From: Branchipolynoe longqiensis
Lineage: Eukaryota; Annelida; Polychaeta; Phyllodocida; Polynoidae
Assembly: GCA_030323885.1 (NCBI GenBank)
Contig: CM059192.1
Coordinates: forward strand, 63,543,593-63,607,592
DNA: 64,000 bases
Reading direction: 5' to 3'
Part shown: positions 21,957 through 32,810 of the stretch, piece after piece
Layout: every line of letters starts with the position of its first letter
Numbering within the stretch: position 1 is the first letter of the stretch
Translations under genes and position numbers: made by a program
Notes under the pieces: generated by a model
Database searches by the model: none
Told to the model about the DNA's origin: nothing
The model's input: only the letters and a program-made list of their open reading frames with translations

Positions 21957-23860
21957 ACACTGCTACACAAACAACACCAGTGGTAGCAGAGATGGTGGTG
22001 GAAGAGACACAAACTGACGTAAGAAAATTTTGTGCTGGCAACATTTCTAATTGTTTGTCGGAATGGGTTAAGATTACTAAAGATGACAACATTTTAGACA
22101 TAGTAACAGGAATTAAAATCCCGTTTATGGAATTACCAGTGCAAAATCGAGTTCCTTTTCCATATAAGTTTGATGCTTTAGAGAAGCAGGCTTTAAGTAC
22201 TCAAGTTTCGCTTTTTGAATCGAAAGGTATTATAGAGAAAGTAGTTCACACCCGAGAAAGTAGTTCACAATCGTTTAAAACCAGACGGGATGGCCGAATG
22301 AGTTAGAGCGTCCGTCTCCCGTGCTGGTAGATCGTGGGGTCGTGGGTTCGAGTCCTGGTCGAGTCAAACCAATGACTTTAAATTGATACTTGTCGCTTCC
22401 TAGCCAGGCGCTCGGCATTATTAGGGTAGGGCAAGGACTGGTGTGCTCAGTGTCAGGATAATGTGACTGAGTGGGATACCAGGTCATGGTGCCGGCGGCC
22501 TGGTTTCCCAGTGGGACAGCACTATAAAGTTGCCATGAGTGTGCACTGTTACAAGTCGGTACCCGTCCTGATATGACCTTAGATGTTGCTAGGACATAAA
22601 ACAACAACAAACAAACAAACAAACACAATCGTTTAATGACTGTAAGAATGCTGTCAGAGATTTATGTAATTTTTTAACAAAACTAGGTTTTTATATTCAT
22701 GAGAAGAAGTCGGTTTTCTTCCCGACAACCAAACTTAAATGTTTGGGTTTTATTATAAACATGCGTTTAATGGCGGTTTCACTGCCCGAAAAGAAACTAG
22801 AGAAGTTTCTAGATACAGCGACCAGCTTGGTCGAGTTAAATAGGCCAAAGATAAGGCGTTTCTCCATGCTAGTTGGTATACTGATATCGTATGCCCCGGC
22901 TATTCTATACGGCAAGGCACACATAAAATCTCTGGAAATAGATAAGAATTTGGCTTTGGCTCGCACAAAAGGAAATTTTGAACGGAAGATGTTTATTTCT
23001 GAAGAAGGGATGGATGATATCAACTGGTGGTTTAAAAATATTCATGACTCTCCCAATCCCATTAGAATGGGTGAACCCAACATGGTAGTAACCACCGACG
23101 CTTCACTAGAAGGTCTGGGCGCACATCGTAATGATGTTGCAACAGGAGGGAGATGGTTACAAAATGAAATTTCGGACCATATTAATGTCTTGGAATTGAG
23201 AGCCATTTATTTAGGACTAGCAAGTCTCGTAAAGATACCACAAAAACATGTTAGAATACTAACTGATAATACAACTGCAATAGCAGGGACAAAGTCCAAA
23301 CCATGTAATGACGTAGCAAAGAAGATTTGGGATTGGGCGCAGCTAAACCAGGTTTGGCTGACTGTGGCACACATTCCAGGCATTCAAAATACGCTAGCTG
23401 ACCGAAAGAGCAGACATTTCCATGATCATTTAGAATGGGCCCTTAATCCGAACATTTTGTAAACAATTTGTCAAAAATGGGGCCGACCTGAGGTCAACTT
23501 ATTTGCATCCCGTAATCATTTTAAGATTAACAAATATGTTTCATGGCATCCAGAACCAAACACCTGGCAAATAGATGCGTTTTCTCTGATTTCACCGTGC
23601 TGATTTGGGGGAAATAAATTTTACTATATTTTCCCTCCATTTAGCATGATCAGCCGAGTGGCCAGAAAGATAAAGATGGAGAAAGCACACGCAATATTAA
23701 TCGTTCCCGACTGGGACACACAACCTTGGCTACCGGGCATAGTGGCAACAGCCACAGATTGCCTGCGATTCCGAAGATCGCCAGGAAATCTGACACATCA
23801 AGGCCCACTAAAACGATGTGGGGACGTGTCAATGACACCTTTGCTGGCATTCCTTTTTTA
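21953..23860 (+). pseudogene. DIRS pol, copy C, with RT core deleted
   Basis: Starts MNTATQTTPVV and matches copy D to KGIIEKVVHT (about 22250). Then about 400 bases of the RT core, including the catalytic YIDD, are missing, and homology resumes at CKNAVRDLCNFLTKLGF after the SINE. RNase H blocks follow (VVTTDASLEGLGAHRN, NVLELRAIYLGLASLV, ILTDNTTAIAGTKS with six residues lost), then TAA at 23460-23462. The post-RNase H domain (LFASRNHFKINKYVSWHPEP, YIFPPFSMISRVARKI) has a further stop near 23600. A short duplication GAGAAAGTAGTTCACA lies at the deletion joint. Confidence 0.85.
22279..22623 (+). mobile_element. SINE family 1, full length, with 13 bp TSD
   Basis: A tRNA-like head (GATGGCCGAATGAGTTAGAGCGTCC, B-box GGGTTCGAGTCC), a body of about 230 bases and a tail AACAACAAACAAACAAACAAAC. 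Flanks CACAATCGTTTAA at 22266-22278 and 22624-22636 are a perfect duplication of the target inside the DIRS pol remnant. This is the best family 1 copy in the window. Confidence 0.95.
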
Positions 23861-24820
23861 AATAAATATTTGGAACAATTTGGATTGGACAAAATTACAC
23901 AGCAAAGAATAGTTTCACATGCATGGCGAAAAGGCACAGTTAAAATGTATACAACTTATTTACGAAAGTGGGGCGTTCATTGCCTTATTAAGAAAGTCAA
24001 GTCTATGAACCCGACCATTTCCCAGGTCGGTAGATTCTTGCGTATGTTAGAAGATGAAGGTTTAGGTTTTGGAGCCATTAATGCTGCTAGGTGTGCTTTG
24101 TCGGTTATCCTTCCAAGGATAAATGGTCAAACTATAGGGAAACATCAAGTTATTCACTGGATTCTCAGGTCGATTTATGAAAGAAATCCACCCAAACCAA
24201 AGTATAGTCGTTTTGGGGATGTGTCTGTGGTATTCAAACTGTTTAAAGAATGGCCATATAACAAACATTTAGATATTAGAAAATTAGGATTTAAAGTAGT
24301 GTTGCTCCTCTTACTAGTAACAGGACACAGAGGACAAACTATTGTTGCCCTATCACTGGATTGCCTTGAAATAGATAACAAAGAAGCCATGTTTGACTTG
24401 ACACAATTGTTAAAGTCAAACAGATTAGGAGATCCCCTGTCTACAGTTAATGTAACAAGCTTTACAGAGGATCCAAAACTATGTGTAGTTTCAGCCATTA
24501 GGGCGTATATATCCAAGACGAAGGACTTAAGGACATCAAGGCAGATTTTGGTGAGCTTTATTAGGCCACACAAGGGCATTTCGAGAGATACGCTTGCACG
24601 ATGGACAATTACAGTGTTAAAGTTGGCAGGCATCGATACAGACAAATATGCGTCTCACTCGACGCGAGTTGCGATGGTGTCAAAGGCACGTCTGCTTGGA
24701 ATTTCCGTTAAACGGATCTTAGCCCATGCAGGATGCAAAAATGCACGGTCGTTTGCAAGACATTATAACAAACGGTTGGAAAAGTCGATCGGTGTTGCCC
24801 GACGGTTACTGAAGGACTAA
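23726..24820 (+). CDS. DIRS tyrosine recombinase, copy C
   Basis: An open frame of 364 codons overlapping the pol end in another frame, as in copy D. The core-binding half includes KMYTTYLRKWGVHCL and GRFLRMLEDEGLGFGAINAAR. Catalytic residues are present: LVTGHRGQT (Arg, about residue 200), HSTR (about 310), AHAG (His), and RHYNKR with the Tyr (about 346). Two changes from copy D sit beside the active site: HSTRV for HSTRG, and HAGC for HAGW. It would recombine the circular cDNA into TA-rich sites. The ORF is intact, but the rest of the element is not, so it could act only in trans. Confidence 0.9.
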   Translation: MATGHSGNSHRLPAIPKIARKSDTSRPTKTMWGRVNDTFAGIPFLNKYLEQFGLDKITQQRIVSHAWRKGTVKMYTTYLRKWGVHCLIKKVKSMNPTISQVGRFLRMLEDEGLGFGAINAARCALSVILPRINGQTIGKHQVIHWILRSIYERNPPKPKYSRFGDVSVVFKLFKEWPYNKHLDIRKLGFKVVLLLLLVTGHRGQTIVALSLDCLEIDNKEAMFDLTQLLKSNRLGDPLSTVNVTSFTEDPKLCVVSAIRAYISKTKDLRTSRQILVSFIRPHKGISRDTLARWTITVLKLAGIDTDKYASHSTRVAMVSKARLLGISVKRILAHAGCKNARSFARHYNKRLEKSIGVARRLLKD

Positions 24821-24879
24821 ATCTACAGAGGTGAGAATACACATTATTTTCTCCAAAAATCTTGTTGATGACTGGGTTC

Positions 24880-25018
24880 CGTCTATCCGAGGCTTATACC
24901 TCGGTAAAACAACAGTTATCCATCATCTATACCCAGGTAAGATTCGTCTAACTAATCTATTTTACCTCGGTATACAGCCTCAGGCTAGCCTCAGGCTAGG
25001 GAGAGGTTTACGTAAAAT
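24880..25018 (+). repeat. DIRS right-end/left-end junction in direct orientation
   Basis: The right-end sequence (GTCTATCCGAGGCTTATACC to CTAACTAATCTAT) runs directly into the left-end sequence (TTTACCTCGGTATACAGCC to AGGGAGAGG), then TTTACGTAAAAT. In copy D the same joined block lies in the opposite orientation (39690-39822) as the internal complementary region. Here it reads like a circle junction or an inverted ICR. Confidence 0.8.
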
Positions 25019-25041
25019 NNNNNNNNNNNNNNNNNNNNNNN
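25019..25041. other. Assembly gap (23 Ns)
   Basis: A short gap between the DIRS copy C junction block and the GC-rich minus-strand element. Confidence 0.99.
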
Positions 25042-25120
25042 AGGAAAGGGAAGGGTTTTATTTCTGGAAACAAGGTGGTACAAGTGACAGTTCAACAATC
25101 TGAGTCGAGGTGAAATGTTC

Positions 25121-26142
25121 TTAATCAACCTGATCAATGTCTGAGGATGGTGTAAGGGGGGCCTGGGAGCCTGAGGAGGTAGGCCCGGGAGCTGACCCAA
25201 AACAGAGGGCTAAGGCTCTCGGGGCGACCGCCGTCACCTGCCTGGGGACGTAGGCGTGGACGGCATCAGACTCCCAGGTCCCCTGGGCCATTATGGCCGA
25301 AAGGTCCACGCCCCTGGACGCGCAGGCCTGGGCCGCGCCCCGGCACAGGCCGTGCAGGGTATATCTTGTGGCGTCAGGGATCCCGGCCGCCTCGAATGCG
25401 GCGCGGATCAAGGGCGTGATGTCATGGGGTGTGAGGGCGGTGTTCTTCCGGGCTAGGAAGGCCGGGGCGTCCCCGGCAGCCGGGACGAGGGTGACCGCCC
25501 GGTCCCAGGCCCGGACCGGACACAGGGGTGATCCGGGGAGGGCGGGCACATAGAGGGAGACTGCCTGAGCGGCGGAGCGGATGGTCTTGGAGGAGGACAC
25601 CATGACCCTGAGGCCTCCCGGGGCGTGCCGGACGTCATCACGGCGGAGGGTGTGTCGACCGCCCCGGGGGGCGTGGGAGGGCGAGAGGAGGTTGGACTGC
25701 CTCAAAAAGGTGAAATAAGCGAGGACGACTGCGGCCCAGGGGGCAACCCCAGGGTGGCCGAGGGACCTCATGTGGTTGTAGATGATGGGCATCATGGCAG
25801 GGGTGATGGCGAGTGCCCTCTTGACTGGGGTGGCGAAGAGCCTCTCCCCCAACCCCCCCCCCCACCCACCCCCGGTGGACGCATACCACAAAGGGGCCGT
25901 CAAAGGGGGCAGGGTCGCCGCCTGCCTCCCGGAGCCAGGCGCGTGCGGCCGAGATCACATTGGCGACCGAGGCGGGGGAGGGCAACTCGCGGTGAAGCTG
26001 GGCAATGGACTGGCCCATGTCGTATGGGAGGGGGGCACAGATGGTTGACACCCCGCTCCAGCATGAACTGGAGGTACCTCCTCGCGTGCCGGGTTCGATT
26101 CCGCCAGGTCCCAGTGGCGAGAGCGGCTGCCTGCAGGGTCAT
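25121..26142 (-). pseudogene. Tyrosine recombinase with altered H-x-x-R, minus strand
   Basis: The core-binding region is split between two frames (TWRNRTRHARRYLQFMLERGV, then ICAPLPYDMGQSIAQLHREL). The catalytic half is one open frame from 25903: AYFTFLRQSNLLSP with the first Arg, VSSSKTIR, then LHGLCRGAAQ where related copies have LHSLRRGAAQ. The second catalytic Arg is therefore Cys. The Tyr region GTWESDAVHAYVPR is kept. The frameshift and this substitution make it inactive. Confidence 0.85.
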
Positions 26143-26189
26143 GAGGTGAGCGTGGTCCCGCGGATCGTAATCTGGGTAGGAAGAGAGAG

Positions 26190-27976
26190 TTACAGGCGGT
26201 TAGAGAGCAGCTCCGGGGAGAGCGAAACTCTTATTCGACCCAGACCCAGATCCCGACAGTAATCCCGCACTATTTGGAGGGCGGCCCGGGAGGAATGGGC
26301 CCGGCTGAGGGCGTCCGCCAGTACCAACTCGATGCCTGGCTTGTGGTGGACGACGATTGTGAAGGAGCCCAGGGTGGCCGCCAACCAGAGCTCTCGGGCG
26401 CACGCGCCGAGGGTCGGGTCGGAGGCACAGCCGGATTCGAGGGCGAGGGCCGAGGCCGCATTGTCAGTGTTGACCACGAGCTCGCAGGCGCCCGGGGCAG
26501 GGGGCCCGAGGGTCTTCACCGCCATGACTAGGTTGACGGCCTCGAGCTCGTGGATCGTGGGGAAGGTCGCGATCAAGGTGTCGCTGTAGGCCTCCGAGTA
26601 ACAGTAATCTCGGGAGAAAGCTCCCCCGCCGGTCAGGCAAGAGTCACATTCGATGACCCAGCGGGGGGAACGTGAGGGGGCAGGAGCCAAATGGCATTCC
26701 CCTTCCTCGCGTAGTCGCGAAACCATTGGACGTCACGCCATAGGTCGGGGTCGACGTCGGCTTGTCTGGAGAGGGGCGAGGCGCGTAGGCTGGCGAGGAT
26801 CCTACACATGAACTTCCGGGCGGATGGGATGCATGTGCTGATGTGCGCCAGTCGTCCGACGAGCTTCTGGAGGGCCTTCCGCATCAGGGTGGGGCGGGCC
26901 ATCCAGCGCTAGCAGTCCGCCATTAACTCGCCGAGCTTGCCGTCGGGGATGCGGAGCACCATGGCCTCCGTGTTGAGGTGTATGCCCAGCCAGACCAGTC
27001 GGACGGCGGGGGGGGGCAGCACTTGTCGAGGGCGAGGGCAAGGCCAAGTCAGGCACAGATGTCTCGGAGTACGTCGAAGGCCCGCATCGCGTCCAGGTAG
27101 GAGGTCTCGCAGCCCACGAAATCGTTGAGATAGACGAGGCTGAAGAAGCCACGCTCTCGGAGCATCCATGAGATGGCCCCGGTGACGCGCACTCAGGCTG
27201 CAGCCGAAGGGGAGGGCTATGTCGAGGTAGAGCTTGTTGTCGACAGTGATGCCGAACAAGGGGGCGGAGAGGGGGTCCGCCCTCAGCTGCCTGTAGGCCC
27301 GGGAGACGTCCGCCGACCAGCAGAACGCCCCCCGGCCCCGTAGCGTCATTTGCCTACCGATGTCCGAGACCGGCGGGAGGGTGTAGTGATGGGGGCGGCC
27401 TAGGTACTCCTTCCAGCGTATGCCCGAGTTCATGCTCCGACCCGGGGGGAAGGAGAGGTCGACTATTATCCGGCGCTTACCGGGGGTCGACTTGGGGCGT
27501 GTCATAATTGGGCTGCATTGTGCCCAGGGGGAGAAGGGGGGAACCTCGAAGGGCTCCAGCAGGGCGCCCCGACGGAGCTCCTCCTCCGCGTATGCTGTGA
27601 CATGGTGGGCGTAGGCCGGGTCCTCGCGGTGGTTGTGGAAGGTCGGCGTGGGTGGCCCCGGCACGGTGTAATTCGCCGGGAAGCCGAATTTGAGGTGGTC
27701 TGCTAAGGTGGCGTCCGGGTGCCCGTGTAGCATTTCGCGCCATGCCTCGATGTTTAGCTCCGACTCGACCAGGACTCGGGCGGCCAAGAAGTTAGGGAGG
27801 ACCGAGGCCCGGGCGGCGGAGTAGGCTGCCGCATAGCCGGGGTACCTAGCCCAGCCCTCCCCCGAGAGGAGGGGCCAAAAGCCGTCCAGGGTCTCTTTGT
27901 ATTTGGCCGGGGAGGGGCCGCAGGCGGCCGCGGGGGTCCAGGAGTGCTGAAGGGTGTGGTCGAGCACCTGATCCAC
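26190..27976 (-). pseudogene. RT-RNase H of the GC-rich YR element, frameshifted
   Basis: RT: KRRIIVDLSFPPGRSMNSGI and FCWSADVSRAYRQL in the frame from 27976. A shift near 27185 is followed in another frame by GAISWMLRERGFFSLVYLNDF, so the catalytic YxDD reads YLND. A second shift gives WLGIHLNTEAMVLRIPD. RNase H: IECDSCLTGGGAFS, IHELEAVNLVMAVKTLG, VVNTDNAASALALESG, LADALSRAHSS, with all four acidic residues. There are at least two frameshifts and a D to N change at the RT active site. Confidence 0.85.
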
Positions 27977-28436
27977 CGGCTAGCTGTGATCTGCTGCTCT
28001 CGGGCCGACGCAGTGGGTCGCCTCGGTCACGTCGCATATGCCGCAGGCGGCGACGGTTGTTGTGGTCCGCGTCGAGGTAATCCGGGCGGCGTGTGCGTGC
28101 TCTGAGAAGCTGCGATAGCTCGGGGTGGGCAGGCGGTGTGAGCTGGAGTGCATGGCCGGTGGCGGTCCACTTGTCCCGGCGTGCCCGGGGGCGCGCAGTT
28201 GTTTACGCCAAGTCGCTCGAGACCAGCAGGACCCGTGACGTCACTCGGGGGTGCCGCGGGGGAACACCCCCGCCGGCGGCGCGCTGGTTCCAGCGAGCCC
28301 AATGACACAAGGGCTAACGGGCAGCCGGGTCGGGGGCCAGCGGCGGTCATCATTAGGGGAGTTCCAGGGAATGCCGGCAGGGCCGGGGAACCCGGGAGGG
28401 AAGCCGAGTGGCTTCGATACAATGTCAACAAACGGC

Positions 28437-29885
28437 TTAGTCAGTGGGGGGGTCGTCTACAGCGTTACGGCGGGGTCGCGGTGGCGTGAGTTCCCGCCGG
28501 GAGCCTAAAAATCTCTTACCGGTTTTGTCCCTCACCTTTTTTGAATAGCAGGATGCCTCCGAGTGGTTGGTGACTATTTTTCGTACGTTCGCGCAATAGC
28601 CGCAGACGTGTGCGACCTTTTGGGCACCCGAGCCGTGGGATTCTCCTTTGGCTGCCTTATCGCACGTCTGGGGGTCCTTATTCCAGGCTTGGCAGGGAGC
28701 TCCTATGCTCGACCTGTCGTATTGGGTTTGGGATTCCTGGCCGGCCTTCTGGTGCTGGGTTTTTCCCGGCTGGGAGTCGCTTGAGGCGGCCGGGGCAGGC
28801 GTGAGGTGGCTCGCCATGGCGATTATCTCCACCCTGACGGCGTTAACGGCCGCCGAGTCCCGCCAGCCGAAGATCTCCTCGGAGTATCGATGTACGACCA
28901 TCCAAGGCAGCGAGCAGTTGTCTTGCACCACCATTTCCTGGTGGCGTGATAACGCTTCCAAGGCCGATGATGGGAACACGCATTGGTACTGGAGGCGCTT
29001 CAGGCCCAGGGTGTATTCCTCCCGGGTCGCCTCCCCCTTTTTAATTGCTTTGCCCTCATCCCCCCTCTCTACCAGGTCGTATGGGAAGAGATATTTAGCA
29101 GGAATACCTTTTTTCCTACTTGTCGCCTTGCCGTCCGCCGCTGCGACGATGAGGCGCACCGCCTCCTCGGCCGACGACTGGGCGCCCCTTTTGTACGCGT
29201 CCTGGTCGTGTTGTCGGTGCTCGGAGGTGCGAGGGCAGTGGGCCGGGGCGTCCTCGCGGTGGCGCCTGCTGCGGGGGCGCGGGGGCGGAGAGGGGGACGA
29301 CCAGTCGCTCATCAGGCTTCTGTACCGTCCGTCGCCGCTTGGTGCTAAGGCTCACTCCCGTCTTGGCGCGGGGGCGGGGCTCGGAGAGGCTGGAGAGAGT
29401 GTTCTGGCCCTGCTGCTTCGGTAGCTTGGGGGCGATTCGACCCTGGGGCAGCGTGGGGAGGCACGGGGAAGCGAGGAGGAACGGTCACGTCCCTCCCGGC
29501 TCGCCTTCGCGGCGGCGGCGGTCAGGGCGGCGGTGGCTTCCGCGAGCACCCTGCTCTACGCCGCTATCTCCTGTCTCTGAGTCGCCATTTCTTGTCTCTG
29601 GCTTGCGGCGTGTTTCTCCAGCTTCGACCATCACTTCTCTATCGCGTCGATCGATGCCTGCATCCTCACCATGCCGTCCGCCTGCTTGGCCTTCGCTGAG
29701 GGCTTCTTGGGGTGGGCAGACTGTCTCGCCGGCGGCGTGGGTGGCGTGGGGGGCTGCCGGGATGCGCCGCCATCTTGCGAGCCGTCCAAGTCGCTCTGAT
29801 CGACTCGCGGGGATGTTGGCGGTCTCCGTGTTGCTCGCTTCGCCGGCCTACCTCTCTGCACCGTGGCGCGTCGAGTCCTCTGCAT
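28437..29885 (-). pseudogene. Gag-like protein of the GC-rich YR element
   Basis: One frame with at least two in-frame stops in the N-terminal half (29631-29633 and about 29558). The N-terminal part is basic and Pro-rich, then a predicted helical stretch (KHAASQRQEMATQRQEI, LAEATAALTAAAAKAS). The C-terminal half from about 29200 is conserved-looking: GIPAKYLFPYDLVERGDEGKA, CVFPSSALEALSRHQEMVVQD, LPWMVVHRYSEEIFGW, and a Cys/His cluster VCGYCANVRKIVTNHSEASC near the end. The assignment rests on position upstream of RT and on the Cys/His motif. Confidence 0.6.
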
Positions 29886-30115
29886 ACTTATTTAACGCGG
29901 GTGCCTTTTTAATATTTCTCTCCTGCGATGCTAAGGATCCTAGGAGTGCGTGGCTGGAGACGGGAATCATAAAAGAACAAGCTCGGTGTCTTGCTGGAGC
30001 CCGAATTCAGGTCAGAGGAAGGCAGGGGGGAGGGCAGGGCGCTTGCGCGGGCAAGGGGAGCGTCCCGGGCTTCCCCTGCCGGATCAACCACAATTCGGAA
30101 ATTATGGGCCAATTT

Positions 30116-30958
30116 GTTTAAATATAGTACATATTTTAAAGTTGGACTTTCTTTAAAATGTTGAAATAATTTTGTTGATGTGCCAATTATAGGTGAAGAT
30201 ATGACCAGTTCAGTCTACCTAGAATTTTAGACTATAAGACAAAATAATTACTGCATCTATGTAGAGGTTTGAAAGGCCAACTTGAATGTGGGTGGGGGCA
30301 CAATGTGAAGGTGGGGGCCAACTTATCCAGGTGGGACACAACTTATCCTAGGATAAGCTACTCCGGGGCAGGGGAACTTGTCCAGGGGGCAACTTATCTG
30401 GAATAACTCCCTCCCCCCCCCCCCACCTGGACAACCTCCTTCCCCTGGGGGGGGGGGGGGGCATATCCTAGGGTAACTTCTCCCCGCCCTGGAATCTTTG
30501 GAAATAATGTTCTTACATACATAATAATTGCAATAGGGTACAATAATATTCCAATGATCCGGGTAACTTGCACTTCTTCACATTTTACTTATAATATGAA
30601 TTTTATACTGCTCTATCTTCTAGTGTGCCAATTATAGTGGTACTAGAGACTATCTGACAGACAGTTAATTCACTATTTTTAGAAACAGTATGTGCAAATA
30701 TATTCATATATGACCAGTTCAGCAACCCTAAAATTGTAGACTATAAAATAGAGAAAATAATTGCTGCATCTATGTAAATAAGACATGTTTTATCATGTGA
30801 AATTTGAAAACCCAGTAATCAATATTCCAGGTTGGTGGGGGGGGGGGGGGTATATACCCTAGGGGGGGGGGAACTTGTCCACGGACAACTTGCCCCTAGG
30901 AGGGGGGGAACTTTCCCAGGGGGAAACTTATCCTGTCCCACCAGTCGTGATCTGGAAG
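30116..30958. repeat. G-rich/C-rich degenerate repeat
   Basis: Copies of AACTTATCC or AACTTGTCC separated by runs of G or C recur from 30300 to 30945, with G homopolymers of 10-14 at about 30446, 30836 and 30861 and a C run at 30412. AT-rich single-copy sequence (30500-30800) lies between. It may form G-quadruplexes; run lengths are unreliable. Confidence 0.6.
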
Positions 30959-30959
30959 T

Positions 30960-32130
30960 ATGTCAGAGTTCATGGGTAAACAATGTGGGGGGAGTGGTGG
31001 ACCCAAATGCAAGCAAGGGACCTTATGCGACACTGTTCGCGAACCATGTCAAGGGCAGTCCGAGAAGGGTGTGCACGGCTCACAGAGTCCACCAGGACCA
31101 GCTCGACATCGGGTTTGTGGTGGACTGTGATGGAAAACGATCCCAGGGCTGCGATCAACCAGAGCTCGCGGGCACACGCCCTGAGCATGAGGTCAGTCGC
31201 ACGGCCAGATTCGAGTGCGTGGGCCGAGGCGGCATTGTCAGTGTTCACTATGATCTCGAGGCCAGTGGTGACACAGAGGCAGAGTCAGGACTGTCACCAC
31301 CAGGTTGAATGCCTCGAGTTTGTGAATGGTCGGGCATGAGTCTATCATGTCCGAGTTGTTGTTTTATGTCCTTGCAACATCTAAGGTCATATCAGGACGG
31401 GTACCGACTTGTGACAGTGCGTACTCATGGCGACTTTATAGTGTTGCCCCACTGAGGAAATCAGGTTGCTGGCACCATGATCTGATATCCCACTCAGTCA
31501 CATTATCCTGATACTGAGCAAACCACTCCTTGCCCTATCCTATTAATGCCGAGCGCCAGGGTAGGAAGTGACAAGTATCAATTTTCAAGTCATTGGTTTG
31601 AATCGACCAGGATTTGAACCCACAAAGCTATGGGTTCTGATCCCCCGATCTCCCAAAACAGGAGAGGGACGCTCAACTCATTCGGTCATCCCGTCTGGTC
31701 CTCATGTCCGAGTCGTAGGCCTCCGAGACACAGCACTCCGGGGAGAACACCCCTCTCCCGATTAAGCAGGAGTCACACTCAATGGTCCACACTGGTCTGG
31801 CTGGGGGAGGGAGGAAATGGATGCCATTCCCCTCCACGGCATACCTCCGGAACCAGTGCACGTCCTTCCACAGGTCGATGTCCTCCGCCACTCCCAGTGG
31901 GGGAAGGCAGCGCAAGCTGTGGAGAATGCGCCACATAAGCTTAATGGGCAGGGGAAAGCAGGTGCTATTGTGGGCCAGCCTGCCGACTAATTGCCGGAGG
32001 GTTTTCCTGGTGAGTGAGGGCCGGGTGAGCCAGCGGTTGCACTCCTCGATCACCACTGCCAGCTTAGAGTCTGGGATCCGGAGCACCATGGCCTGGGAGC
32101 ACACCTCGGTGCGCAGCCAGATAAGCCTGA
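30960..32130 (-). pseudogene. RT/RNase H fragment of a GC-rich YR element with SINE insertion
   Basis: Minus-strand blocks: SQAMVLRIPDSKLAVVIEEC, LRQLVGRLAHNSTCF, DLWKDVHWFRRYA, WTIECDSCLIGRGVFSPEC, then the SINE, then INTDNAASAHALESG-like and LELVLVDSVSRAHPS. The order matches 26902-26270 of the larger minus-strand element. It stops at 32130, where a plus-strand YR piece begins, so two element parts meet head to head. Confidence 0.8.
31357..31702 (-). mobile_element. SINE family 1, minus strand, with 11 bp TSD
   Basis: Reverse-complement match to the full SINE at 22279-22623, including the tail (GTTGTTTTATGTCC at its left end) and tRNA-like head at the right. CATGTCCGAGT flanks it at 31346-31356 and 31703-31713. 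It interrupts the RNase H remnant. Confidence 0.93.
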
Positions 32131-32810
32131 CTAACGCACCTCCACGCACGTCCCGCGCCAGGCCCCTCCCCTCACGCCCCATCACCTTGCTCTCGCCATC
32201 GCCCACCTCACGCGAGCGGGCCCTGCCTCCCTCGTGCCTCGGGCCGCCCTCCTCCTCGGGTACTTCGGGATGCTCCGGCAGTCGAACCTTCTAGCCCCGA
32301 GCCCCGAGGGTTGGGGCGGCCCCCATACCCTCACCCGTGCTGATGTCCGCCCGCGCCCGGGGGCCTCCGGCTTCTCATCAGGAGCTCCAAGACCATCTCC
32401 GGCCCCTCGGGCGCGGTCGCCCTCTTCGTGCCTGCCACCCCGGGCTCGACCCTCTGCCCCGTCTCGGCCTGGCACAGTGCCCTCGCCCAGTCCCCGGCGC
32501 CTCCTGACGCGCCGGCCTTCATCATGCCCTCCGGCCGGCCCCTCGACCCGCGCTCCCTCACTGCACTCCTGAGGGGCGCCCTGCAGGCCCAGGGGGTGCC
32601 GGCCCCCGAGACCTACACTCTCCACAGCCTCCGCCGAGGCGCCGCGCAAGCCTGACAGCGCGCCGGGGTGCCCCTCGAGCAGATCATGGCCCAGGGGACC
32701 TGGACCTCTGAGGCGGTGCATTCATACGTGCGTCGCCTCGCCCCCTCGGGCGCGCCTCGAGCCCTCTCCCACGCCTTGGTGGAGGGCTCCTCGGCGCCCC
32801 CCCCCTTACA
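32131..32810 (+). pseudogene. Tyrosine recombinase C-terminal part, second copy
   Basis: Catalytic-domain blocks YFGMLRQSNL, DVRPRPGGLRLLIRSSKT-like bases, LHSLRRGAAQA followed by an in-frame TGA at 32654-32656, and GTWTSEAVHSYVRR. Frames shift near the SPEGWGG stretch (a duplicated AGCCCCG) and elsewhere. Non-functional. Confidence 0.8.

Larger units (their letters stand above)
19913..25018 (+). mobile_element. DIRS copy C, damaged
   Basis: The left terminus CTACCTTGGTATACAGCC plus GGGAGAGGGAAGCACATCC (19913-19990) is followed by a structured leader, gag with one stop, pol with a large internal deletion and a SINE, and an intact-looking YR. The right side holds a right-end/left-end junction sequence in direct orientation (24880-25010) and is then cut by a gap. 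The true right terminus is not visible. Confidence 0.9.
25042..30115 (-). mobile_element. GC-rich YR retrotransposon, minus strand, decayed
   Basis: Gag (29885-28437), RT and RNase H (27976-26190) and YR (26142-25121) follow in order on the minus strand, at very high GC. It is related to the plus-strand YR pieces at 9434 and 32131 by protein motifs (MAQGTW, Y-x-x-LRQSNL), but more distantly. I cannot place its termini exactly. Near 25057 a TTTTATTT gives AATAAA on the coding strand. Confidence 0.8.

Noticed and set aside
28648..29424. 258-codon plus-strand frame
   Set aside because: It is antisense to the gag remnant and has no motif; an artefact of GC-rich sequence.
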